A DNA stretch of 7,843 bases from positions 1 through 7,843 of the forward strand of contig JAHHTP010000047.1 of the NCBI GenBank assembly GCA_020024615.1, in the 5' to 3' direction. Positions 1 to 4,808 of the stretch are shown piece after piece. Origin of the DNA: Oscillospiraceae bacterium. GTDB taxonomy: Bacteria; Bacillota; Clostridia; Oscillospirales; Ruminococcaceae. The notes below the pieces were generated by a model. It worked only from the letters and a program-made list of their open reading frames with translations, was not told the DNA's origin and did not search any database. The stretch's first letter is position 1; each line of letters begins with the position of its first letter. Made by a program: the position numbers and the translations under genes.

Positions 1-23
1 CCAGGGGGATTGGATTCCCCTGG
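1..23. repeat. Hairpin 1 of a three-hairpin cluster
   Basis: The arms CCAGGGG (1-7) and CCCCTGG (17-23) are perfectly complementary around a 9-nt loop. It starts at the first base of the window, so any further pairing or T-tract to the left cannot be seen. Its terminal sequence (GATTCCCCTGG) resembles the right arm of hairpin 3 (GATTCCTCTG). It lies downstream of the TraX-family gene and may belong to its 3' end or to a gene outside the window. Confidence 0.6.
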
Positions 24-25
24 AA

Positions 26-51
26 AGGCTGTCGAAGTTCTTCGACAGCCT
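26..51. repeat. Hairpin 2: perfect 11-bp inverted repeat
   Basis: AGGCTGTCGAA (26-36) and TTCGACAGCCT (41-51) pair perfectly around the 4-nt loop GTTC. On the minus strand only a short TTT follows, so it is a weak intrinsic terminator in that direction, though it sits within 90 nt of the TraX stop codon. It probably shapes the 3' end of the mRNA or acts jointly with its neighbours. Confidence 0.65.
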
Positions 52-53
52 CA

Positions 54-91
54 ACAGAGGGATCACGCAGGTGATTCCTCTGTTTTCTTTT
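54..91 (+). terminator. Intrinsic terminator (hairpin 3)
   Basis: The 13-nt arms 54-66 and 71-83 pair around the loop GCAG with one G-T wobble, and the plus strand continues with TTTTCTTTT (83-91). This is a canonical rho-independent terminator for transcription entering from the left edge. On the minus strand an A-run precedes the same stem, so it could also stabilise the end of the TraX transcript, but no T-run follows it there. Confidence 0.7.
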
Positions 92-108
92 CCGCATTTC
101 ATATTCTA

Positions 109-918
109 TTATAGTAAGATGAGAACAAAAATCCATAATATAAATAAATGCAGGGGATAGAAAATATAGAACGAATATTTTTGCCATGCAGAGGGCTTAC
201 CGCAGTCGGGAGCGTAGCATTTCAGAAGTGGGATCGCAAGCAGAGGCCCACAGCCGCGGATGATAGCGTCTGTCAGATAGGTGATTGGCTCAACCATCCA
301 AAAACCGGCAATGAAGTATTTATAGCATCCAAGCAGAATGATGGAAAAAGATATGATACAGGGAACAAGGTAAGGCTGAAGCGGTGATTTGCGAAAATAG
401 TATAGCAGGAGTGCAAGTATCACACCAATGCCACCCCAGTCTGCCGGAAGTGAGAGCAGAAAACAACCTGCAACAATACCAAATTTCAGGAGTCGGCTTT
501 TCGTGCTGTATTTGCGCAGTAATTTTATCATCAGGAGTGAAAAGAACAAGGTACAGCCTACATTATTAAAGAGATCAAGCGCAGAAAAATGACCATGTAC
601 AACGTGATTTGTAGGTGCAAATACCCGATTCGTTGCAAGATAAAAGGGAGCAATGGACACGACCCATAAAATAAATAATCGAAGCAAATATTTATCTATG
701 TTTTTGGTATGTACTGCACCCTGCACCAGCAAATACACCATGATCGGGAAGGTGATCCCACCAAACATTGCACCAAAAATCACGACATAATGGGGTAAAA
801 TCGGGAAAAATATCGTTGCAATATGGCTTATTAGCATCGCTGTGAGTGCAATGATTTTTAGCTGTGCGGTCGTTAGATGAAGGAAAGCGCTATTTTTTAT
901 AATACTGCTGTTTTCCAT
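109..918 (-). CDS. TraX family integral membrane protein
   Basis: This 269-aa, very hydrophobic protein has about eight predicted membrane helices. It carries the marks of the TraX family: the opening LKIIALTAMLISHI (20-33, with His32), the segment FPIMVYLLVQGAVHTKN (57-73) followed by a basic YLLRL, a central loop SLPADWGGIG (156-165), and the C-terminal FYIFYPLHLFIL motif (250-261). In the F plasmid TraX acetylates pilin. Chromosomal clostridial homologues are abundant, lie outside conjugation loci and probably act as membrane acyltransferases on unknown substrates. Length and domain are complete. The ATG at 918 is supported by GGAGG (925-929) 6 nt upstream. It is transcribed alone: the previous gene ends at a terminator (1061-1096) and three hairpins lie beyond its stop. 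No convincing promoter stands out in the gap. The family call is firm, the substrate unknown. Confidence 0.88.
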   Translation of the reverse strand: MENSSIIKNSAFLHLTTAQLKIIALTAMLISHIATIFFPILPHYVVIFGAMFGGITFPIMVYLLVQGAVHTKNIDKYLLRLFILWVVSIAPFYLATNRVFAPTNHVVHGHFSALDLFNNVGCTLFFSLLMIKLLRKYSTKSRLLKFGIVAGCFLLSLPADWGGIGVILALLLYYFRKSPLQPYLVPCIISFSIILLGCYKYFIAGFWMVEPITYLTDAIIRGCGPLLAIPLLKCYAPDCGKPSAWQKYSFYIFYPLHLFILWIFVLILL

Positions 919-1022
919 GGGATTCCTCCAGATAGCTCTAAAATGGGAAAGAAATGATGTGTAAAAACGATAACAAAGGGATTGATTGCTGTATTAAAAT
1001 GGTCGATCCAATCGTTGATGCA
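919..1022 (-). other. Leader/promoter region of the TraX gene
   Basis: About 100 bases separate the TraX start codon from the repeat module. The part I can assign is the ribosome binding site at 925-929. The position equivalent to the perfect promoter beside repeat copy B reads TCGACC here rather than TTGACA, with no TATAAT at the right distance. The promoter is therefore either weak or elsewhere, or the gene depends on read-through. Confidence 0.4.
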
Positions 1023-1122
1023 GTCGAAAAAATCTATATTGGATTGCGTGAAAATATAAAAAAACACATCGGAGTCATGTGACTTCGATGTGTTTTCATA
1101 TCTCCAAACCGACAGATAGCAG
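1023..1122. repeat. Intergenic repeat module, copy A
   Basis: This stretch matches 2623-2721 along roughly 95 bases. The shared blocks are ATCTATATTGGATTGCG (1032-1048), the terminator stem ACACATCGG...CGATGTGT, and the outer block TCCAAA-CCGACAGA (1103-1117). Because similarity extends on both sides of the hairpin, the two intergenic regions are related by duplication or belong to a dispersed intergenic repeat. It has no coding content. Confidence 0.75.
1061..1096 (-). terminator. Intrinsic terminator of the two-gene unknown operon
   Basis: Arms 1061-1077 and 1080-1096 pair with a single G-T mismatch position and a tight central turn. In the minus direction the stem is followed by a seven-T run and then TATATTTT. 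It lies about 50 nt after the stop codon of the 209-aa gene and separates that operon from the TraX gene. Confidence 0.85.
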
Positions 1123-1146
1123 AAAGAAAAGAGAATTTGAAATAGT

Positions 1147-1776
1147 TTATTTCACATGCATTAAGTCCTTTACGATATCCATGACTTTTTGATAAGAATG
1201 GATCTGGTCTGTGATTGGAGAAAGGCTATGATACTTTTTCGAGCCATCTGGATTCGTCGCCACCGACAGCTCAGATCTCCAGTCAAGCATACGGGAAAGC
1301 CATGTATTCAGGTACTGAAATGGGTCTCCAGACCAATCCTCTGAACCCCATACCTTTTGCATGGTTGAATTTGGATGCGGATCACGAAGTCCCCCAGGAA
1401 TTGGAATATTGTCATACATGATAAAAGTCCCATCCGGTCGAAACTCGCCGAGGGGAATCATCTGAAATTCCGCCCTTGTATAGTAAAAATCGTCTTCACT
1501 GATTGCACCTAAGTTTTTCAGTTCTCCGCAAAAAGCAGACCACTCTTTTTGGCTGATGTCATTTCTGCCGCGTTTCATGCGCTCCAAAATATTTTTAGAA
1601 GCAGGGGAGAGCTGGTCATAAACCTTTTCCAGGTCTGGGGAATTGGATACGGCAATCCGATCTGTTGCTGCCGTTTTCATCATATCCCCAAAAGAAACAG
1701 CTGACTGTGTTTTTCGAACTGGCGATTGTTTTTGATAAGTACCTGTATAGATGCTGCTTGAAATATTGATATTCAT
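1147..1776 (-). CDS. Unknown protein, 209 aa, second gene of a two-gene operon
   Basis: I do not recognise a named family. The N-terminus (1-45) is polar and rich in Ser/Thr/Gln with no signal peptide: MNINISSSIY, then a basic patch near KTQSAVSFGDMM. Residues 48-95 look helical (LEKVYDQLSPASKNILERMKR; KEWSAFCGELKNLG). A central loop-rich stretch follows (EFRPDGTFIMYDNIPIPGG, 111-129), then a Trp-rich segment (WGSEDW, 143-148; WLSRMLDW, 159-166) and a helical end. There are no membrane helices. The ATG at 1776 has AAGGAG 8 nt upstream. It follows the 186-aa gene by 48 nt with no promoter or terminator between, so the two are probably cotranscribed. The N-termini of the two share a loose layout (IY..Y, basic residues, then a short helix), as seen in groups of clostridial proteins of unknown role. 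The reading frame is confident, the function is not. Confidence 0.8.
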   Translation of the reverse strand: MNINISSSIYTGTYQKQSPVRKTQSAVSFGDMMKTAATDRIAVSNSPDLEKVYDQLSPASKNILERMKRGRNDISQKEWSAFCGELKNLGAISEDDFYYTRAEFQMIPLGEFRPDGTFIMYDNIPIPGGLRDPHPNSTMQKVWGSEDWSGDPFQYLNTWLSRMLDWRSELSVATNPDGSKKYHSLSPITDQIHSYQKVMDIVKDLMHVK

Positions 1777-1824
1777 TACAAAATCTCCTTACCAAAGTAG
1801 TATCTTGTTCTTTTTTTGCTGTTT

Positions 1825-2385
1825 TTATATTGCTTTTGCGTGATGTTGATGCTCAAATAAATAGCGCTCTGAATCAAAGCGTTCCAAACCAGACTTCTGC
1901 ATTGCCTTCAGCAGCATATCTATGTAATCCTCTATAAACTGCTTGTAATCCATTTTTTCATGGATTCCAAAAGCAGCAGCTGCTGTGGTGATTGCGTTGT
2001 CCTCATCGCCGAATGTTGGCTTGCCTTGATGTGCGTTTAGAGCAATCATCTCAAGTGCAGTTGCATTTTGGGGGTCGATCTGGTTCACATGAATCTTTTG
2101 TTCATATTCACTTCCGTCTGCATTTTTCCCCCATGCATAGATCACAGGGTCAGCATCTGTTGAGGATGCATCATATTTCATATGAACTTCTTCTCCGCTG
2201 CCGAATAGCCCCATACTCACCAAACAGTCTGGATATAACTGAATGTGTTTGCAGGTCTCGGGACGATTAAATTGTAATGCTTCTTGCACAGAATGCGTCT
2301 TGGCTGTTCGGTTCATTTTGCTGCTCATCGCATATTTTGTGGAATAGATTCTGCCTAAACTACCACCGCTCAGTTGTCCTATCAT
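1825..2385 (-). CDS. Unknown protein, 186 aa, first gene of a two-gene operon
   Basis: No family is recognised with confidence. The protein is soluble in appearance, with no signal peptide or membrane helix. Residues 1-40 are Ser/Gly/Lys-rich and probably flexible (IYSTKYAMSSKMNRTAKT). Residues 55-102 look like beta strands with VIYAWGKNADGSEYEQKIHVNQIDPQNA (81-108), a strand-turn-strand plus an Asp-Pro-x-Asn-Ala motif, followed by the helix ALEMIALNAH. The C-terminal third is helical (MDYKQFIEDYIDMLLKAMQKSG, 145-166) and ends in a His-rich tail (HQHHAK). I have the impression of a widespread clostridial group with the 'G.DxxG.E....I....I(D/N)PxNAT..EM.AL' pattern but cannot name it. The ATG at 2385 has AAAAAGGAG 9 nt upstream. 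A perfect consensus promoter at 2557-2585 and a leader of about 165 nt precede it, and the 209-aa gene follows. Confidence 0.8.
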   Translation of the reverse strand: MIGQLSGGSLGRIYSTKYAMSSKMNRTAKTHSVQEALQFNRPETCKHIQLYPDCLVSMGLFGSGEEVHMKYDASSTDADPVIYAWGKNADGSEYEQKIHVNQIDPQNATALEMIALNAHQGKPTFGDEDNAITTAAAAFGIHEKMDYKQFIEDYIDMLLKAMQKSGLERFDSERYLFEHQHHAKAI

Positions 2386-2414
2386 AATACATTACTCCTT
2401 TTTAAATCAAATCC

Positions 2415-2429
2415 ACTCGTTGAACGAGT
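2415..2429 (-). promoter_or_regulatory. Leader hairpin near the RBS of the 186-aa gene
   Basis: ACTCGT (2415-2420) and ACGAGT (2424-2429) form a perfect 6-bp stem with a 3-nt loop in the 5' untranslated leader. The stem ends about 14-20 nt before the AAAAAGGAG ribosome binding site, so it could influence ribosome access or mRNA stability. Its regulatory role is an inference from position. Confidence 0.45.
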
Positions 2430-2458
2430 CGGTTTATTGACGCTGAAGCTGGACAAAT

Positions 2459-2490
2459 CAGAAAAAACTTCGCTCAAAATCTTTTTTCTG
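2459..2490 (-). promoter_or_regulatory. Leader stem-loop with A6/T6 arms, overlapping the upstream ORF
   Basis: CAGAAAAAA (2459-2467) and TTTTTTCTG (2482-2490) are perfect 9-nt complements around a 14-nt loop. In the mRNA the stem encloses the stop codon of a possible 8-codon upstream ORF. Such an arrangement could couple translation of the leader peptide to folding of the leader, but the stem is A-U rich and weak, and it lacks the G-C core of a classic terminator. Confidence 0.4.
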
Positions 2491-2500
2491 AATGTTTCAT
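2474..2500 (-). CDS. Possible 8-codon leader peptide (MKHSEKRF)
   Basis: An ATG at 2500 opens a reading frame MKHSEKRF closed by TGA at 2474. It is preceded by AAAAGGA with 5 nt spacing, a usable ribosome binding site, and lies inside the transcribed leader about 50 nt after the predicted start of transcription. Its last codons fall within the 2459-2490 stem-loop. It shows no run of identical amino-acid codons as in classic attenuators. It may be fortuitous. Confidence 0.3.
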   Translation of the reverse strand: MKHSEKRF

Positions 2501-2556
2501 AAGTATCCTTTTCTGTATCGTGTCGAATTTTGTAATTTTTTAGATGATTTGTCTAC

Positions 2557-2585
2557 ATTATAATCCTTGTGAATATGCTTGTCAA
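2557..2585 (-). promoter_or_regulatory. Perfect sigma-A promoter of the two-gene unknown operon
   Basis: On the minus strand TTGACA (2580-2585) is followed after exactly 17 nt by TATAAT (2557-2562), both hexamers matching consensus fully. Transcription should begin near 2550, giving a leader of about 165 nt before the ATG at 2385. A promoter this strong suggests either high expression or control by a repressor or by the leader. Confidence 0.85.
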
Positions 2586-2601
2586 TCCAATTTTTGGTAT
2601 A

Positions 2602-2625
2602 ATCAATTACGTCTAATTGATAGAC
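2602..2625. promoter_or_regulatory. Overlapping dyads upstream of the -35 box
   Basis: ATCAATTA (2602-2609) and TAATTGAT (2614-2621) make a perfect 8-bp inverted repeat around CGTC, and GTCTA (2611-2615) with TAGAC (2621-2625) makes a second one that shares its bases. They lie 17-40 nt upstream of the -35 hexamer, a typical position for an activator or repressor dimer. Copy A of the repeat lacks them. A CAATCCAA/TTGGATTG inverted pair (2583-2590 and 2637-2644) flanks the whole region. Confidence 0.45.
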
Positions 2626-2721
2626 GAAAAATCTATATTGGATTGCGCAGAAATACAAAAACACATCGGGGTCATATGACCTCGATGTGTTTGCATCTAT
2701 TCCAAATCGGCAGAAGATAGA
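2623..2721. repeat. Intergenic repeat module, copy B
   Basis: This is the partner of 1023-1122. Shared blocks are ATCTATATTGGATTGCG (2631-2647), the terminator stem (2659-2692) and TCCAAATCGGCAGA (2701-2714). Between the copies the stem changes A-T to G-C at a paired position (1073/1084 versus 2670/2681), so base pairing is kept while sequence drifts. Confidence 0.75.
2659..2692 (-). terminator. Intrinsic terminator after the peptidase operon
   Basis: Arms 2659-2674 and 2677-2692 form a long stem with one G-T pair and a central GTCATATGAC palindrome. In the minus direction it is followed by GTTTTTGTATTT. It lies about 130 nt downstream of the stop codon of the 170-aa gene and some 75 nt upstream of the next -35 box, insulating the two transcription units. 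Confidence 0.85.
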
Positions 2722-2819
2722 CATATATACTCAGAGGATGAAGAACTGTCGAATCTGGAGTCTTTGATTGTTTTTCAAGTAAATTATACATTTTAGGAAC
2801 AGTATACAGTCTAGAGGTT
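2693..2819 (-). other. 3' untranslated region of the peptidase operon
   Basis: Between the stop codon at 2820 and the terminator there are roughly 125 bases with no supported gene. One minus-strand frame stays open through this stretch but it starts inside the 170-aa gene and runs on through the terminator hairpin, so it is not accepted. The last part belongs to repeat copy B. Confidence 0.5.
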
Positions 2820-3332
2820 TCAAGTGAATATCCAATTGCCAGTAGCACCATTTTCTCTATAGATGGTAACAGTTTCTGCATCTGCATGCTGATAAAGTTC
2901 ATATGGACGACTCATATTTTCACTATAAATAACATGATAATAGTTTTCATTAATAAAGATAACATCCGAATCATTTCCATTAAATGAAAACTCTGCAATT
3001 AAAATGTCATTCGAATAAAAATAATAATAGCTTGGCATTACATCGCTAGGTTGTGCTTTTTTTCCTAGTTTTGCATGATTCAAACTTTTAACAAACAAAT
3101 CAATGTCCTCATGATTTGTTATAGTTTTACTTTCTGCACCATATTTGGGATTTCCCATAGAGAGCACAACTATAATTTTATCAACTCCATCCGGTATTTT
3201 AGACATTGTTCCTATTTCTAATAATGTATCCTGCTCTACCGTATTTAATCGATTGGGATCATGGCAAACAGTCATCAAAGCTAAAATGAGAAATACAGAA
3301 AGATATATGAATACTTTTTTGTTGAAAAACAT
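2820..3332 (-). CDS. Membrane-anchored protein of unknown function, 170 aa, paired with the cysteine peptidase
   Basis: The ATG at 3332 lies 19 nt after the stop of the peptidase gene, so the two are very likely cotranscribed. A longer open frame to 3455 exists, but it overlaps the peptidase and opens with an unlikely sequence. Residues 1-6 are basic (MFFNKK) and 7-22 hydrophobic, giving a signal-anchor or signal peptide. Cys23 follows MTV, a poor lipobox, so lipidation is doubtful. The outer domain (about 50-170) looks alpha/beta: VDKIIVVLSMGNP, then TITNHEDIDLFVKSLNHAK, a Tyr-rich strand PSYYYFYSNDILIAEFSFNG and INENYYHVIY. This 'strand / nonapolar-helix / strand' order recalls YhfM-like and DUF5301-type extracytoplasmic domains, but I cannot assign it firmly. 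The ribosome binding site is weak, consistent with translational coupling. Possible roles are inhibitor, immunity or partner of the peptidase, all inferred from position. Confidence 0.75.
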   Translation of the reverse strand: MFFNKKVFIYLSVFLILALMTVCHDPNRLNTVEQDTLLEIGTMSKIPDGVDKIIVVLSMGNPKYGAESKTITNHEDIDLFVKSLNHAKLGKKAQPSDVMPSYYYFYSNDILIAEFSFNGNDSDVIFINENYYHVIYSENMSRPYELYQHADAETVTIYRENGATGNWIFT

Positions 3333-3351
3333 CTTTTTATACCAAATATAT

Positions 3352-4500
3352 TTAATACGGTCTGAATTGATAGATAGTACGGTCCCACTTATAAGAGCCA
3401 CTTGAATTAACCTTATATTCTCGCCCGTAACTAGATATAAGTTCAACCCAATCATACCATGGATTCCATACGGTATAGGTGTTGTTCATATTATTATATC
3501 CACAGAGCACAAGAGCATGTCTAAAATTCTTGTAACTACCTTGTCCTTGACAAGCAAGATAAATAGGAGTATCATTTTCAATTTCGGAAACTACCATATC
3601 ATTATTAATCGCAATAGAAACTTCTTTTGTTTTTTCATATCCTTTTCTCTTTGCATAAGTTACTATCTGTTCACGATTAAGACTTTTTTCACGCAAATTT
3701 TTGCTATCTGGATAAACTTCTCGCATAATATATTCTGCAGTTATTTTTTCTCCAGCACCTTTATATCTTAAAATACTTGCAGTTGCATAAGCTGCACACC
3801 AAGGTTCATTTCCTTGTGTCTCCTTCATATCTAATTTAAGAAACCGTGAATTTATTGATGCCTGTGAACTTAATGTTTGAATTTCTGGTTTGACAAGAAA
3901 CTCTATTGTCTCGGTAATATCTACAACATCATTTAATGAAAAGTCAATGTTAGTGAAAGTATATTTATTAATATTTTTATTAAAATGATTTTTTTCTAGA
4001 ATTTGTACCAAATCGTTCTGGATACCTAATAAATTCATATTATCCATTAATAATACCAATGGTTCTGTTATACTTGTATGATTTTTATAACTATTAAGTT
4101 CTTGCGCCAAATAAGGAGATAATATTCCTGTATACTGCTGATTTTCGTTCAGATAGACACGAAATGTATAGATTATCATATTGTTAAGAAAAATAGGAAA
4201 ATAATAAACATCTTCATCGGTTGATTTTTCTTTTACTATAGTAAATGGTTGCCCCATCTTTATGTCATCCAACTGGAAATTATCAATACTAGAATAACCA
4301 ATTAGATAAGCTGCAACATTTTCAATAGCATAATCAATTACAGCCTGAGGAACAGTTCCTGTTGATATATAAAGATTATTCCCGTTATTCATATCCGAAA
4401 AATTTTCGTCTTGAAAAGCCAGTGCTGTAGTTCCAACACTCAACAGCATAACAATAGTTAGCACTAGCGATACTAATTTTTTTAACATAAATCTGCTCAT
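3352..4500 (-). CDS. Secreted papain-fold cysteine peptidase, staphopain-like (C47/C39-type)
   Basis: This is a secreted pre-pro-protease of 382 aa from the ATG at 4500. A signal peptide covers residues 1-28 (basic MSRFMLKK, hydrophobic core, TTALA before FQD). Residues 29 to about 218 form a likely propeptide. The catalytic domain holds the papain-fold pattern: Gln229 (oxyanion) six residues before Cys235 in QGNEPWCAAYATAS, His328 in FRHALVLCGY, and Asn346 in TVWNPW. The PWCA, HAL and WNPW motifs closely recall staphopains (family C47). The start is uncertain: ATG 4488 (MLKKLV) and TTG 4536 (394 aa) are in frame, and none has a good ribosome binding site. The gene has its own consensus promoter (4647-4675) and is followed by the 170-aa gene. 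Base composition is much more A+T-rich than in the 6279-7843 genes, hinting at transfer. Substrate unknown; an extracellular protein- or bacteriocin-processing role is possible. Confidence 0.85.
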   Translation of the reverse strand: MSRFMLKKLVSLVLTIVMLLSVGTTALAFQDENFSDMNNGNNLYISTGTVPQAVIDYAIENVAAYLIGYSSIDNFQLDDIKMGQPFTIVKEKSTDEDVYYFPIFLNNMIIYTFRVYLNENQQYTGILSPYLAQELNSYKNHTSITEPLVLLMDNMNLLGIQNDLVQILEKNHFNKNINKYTFTNIDFSLNDVVDITETIEFLVKPEIQTLSSQASINSRFLKLDMKETQGNEPWCAAYATASILRYKGAGEKITAEYIMREVYPDSKNLREKSLNREQIVTYAKRKGYEKTKEVSIAINNDMVVSEIENDTPIYLACQGQGSYKNFRHALVLCGYNNMNNTYTVWNPWYDWVELISSYGREYKVNSSGSYKWDRTIYQFRPY

Positions 4501-4561
4501 CCCACTTTCAATAGATTTTTTATCTAACTGTATCAAATCTTCATTTCCTAATGCTATAACT

Positions 4562-4592
4562 CTAGGGGATAACTTGTTTATAATAAAACCCC
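4562..4592 (-). promoter_or_regulatory. Leader element with GGGGG tract and CCCCT partner
   Basis: The peptidase mRNA leader contains AAAAGGGGG (about 4589-4597) and, some 20 nt further on, CCCCT (about 4562-4566) that can pair with it. The G-tract looks like a ribosome binding site but no ATG, GTG or TTG lies 5-10 nt after it, only ATT and ATA. The frame beginning there is open and in phase with the peptidase. The element may be a hairpin, or it may serve a non-canonical start. Confidence 0.35.
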
Positions 4593-4646
4593 CTTTTAAA
4601 CTCAGTAAAGATTGTTTATTGTTGTTTCTCCAAAGAACTTGTCTGT

Positions 4647-4675
4647 ATTATATGCCCGTCGCACCCAGTTGTCAA
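4647..4675 (-). promoter_or_regulatory. Perfect sigma-A promoter of the peptidase operon
   Basis: TTGACA (4670-4675) and TATAAT (4647-4652) are separated by exactly 17 nt on the minus strand. The transcript should start near 4640, leaving a leader of about 140 nt before the ATG at 4500. The DNA upstream of the -35 is almost pure A/T, which could act as an UP element. Confidence 0.85.
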
Positions 4676-4740
4676 TAGATATTTTTCAATATTATTAAAA
4701 TATTTCTATTAGAGAAAATTAAAAATAAATTACAAACAAA

Positions 4741-4768
4741 AAATGCCCAGAAAAACTGGACATTTTTT
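4741..4768 (-). terminator. Terminator of the PadR operon
   Basis: TGCCCAG (4744-4750) pairs with CTGGACA (4756-4762) through a 5-nt A-loop with one wobble, extended by A-T pairs. In the minus direction a T-run (TTTTTTTGTTTG) follows. T residues also follow on the plus strand, so the stem could work in both directions. It lies about 40 nt after the stop codon at 4809. Confidence 0.75.
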
Positions 4769-4808
4769 ACAAAAGAAGCCATATGAAATGAGAAATACAT
4801 CCAATTTG

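Noticed and set aside
148..569. Plus-strand frames opposite the TraX-family gene
   Set aside because: They are antisense to a well-supported membrane protein, have no ribosome binding site and no recognisable protein pattern.
1023..2721. The repeated module as a MITE or insertion-sequence remnant
   Set aside because: I found no good terminal inverted repeats, no target-site duplication and no transposase remnant; the CAATCCAA/TTGGATTG pair at copy B is imperfect at copy A.
2497..2724. Minus-strand open frame of 75 codons between the peptidase unit and the unknown operon
   Set aside because: It runs through the terminator hairpin, the dyads and the perfect promoter, and its content looks like translated regulatory DNA.
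2672..2902. Minus-strand open frame of 76 codons overlapping the end of the 170-aa gene; considered as a frameshifted C-terminal extension
   Set aside because: It continues through the terminator stem, has no own RBS, and the 170-aa frame ends naturally before it. A frameshift cannot be fully excluded without orthologues.
3264..3266. Lipoprotein lipidation at Cys23 of the 170-aa protein
   Set aside because: The residues before the cysteine (MTV) lack the small residue expected at -1, so a plain signal anchor or signal peptide is the safer description.
3333..3455. Longer start for the 170-aa protein at 3455
   Set aside because: The extra 41 residues lie inside the peptidase gene in another frame and precede an ATG followed by an obvious signal-anchor sequence.
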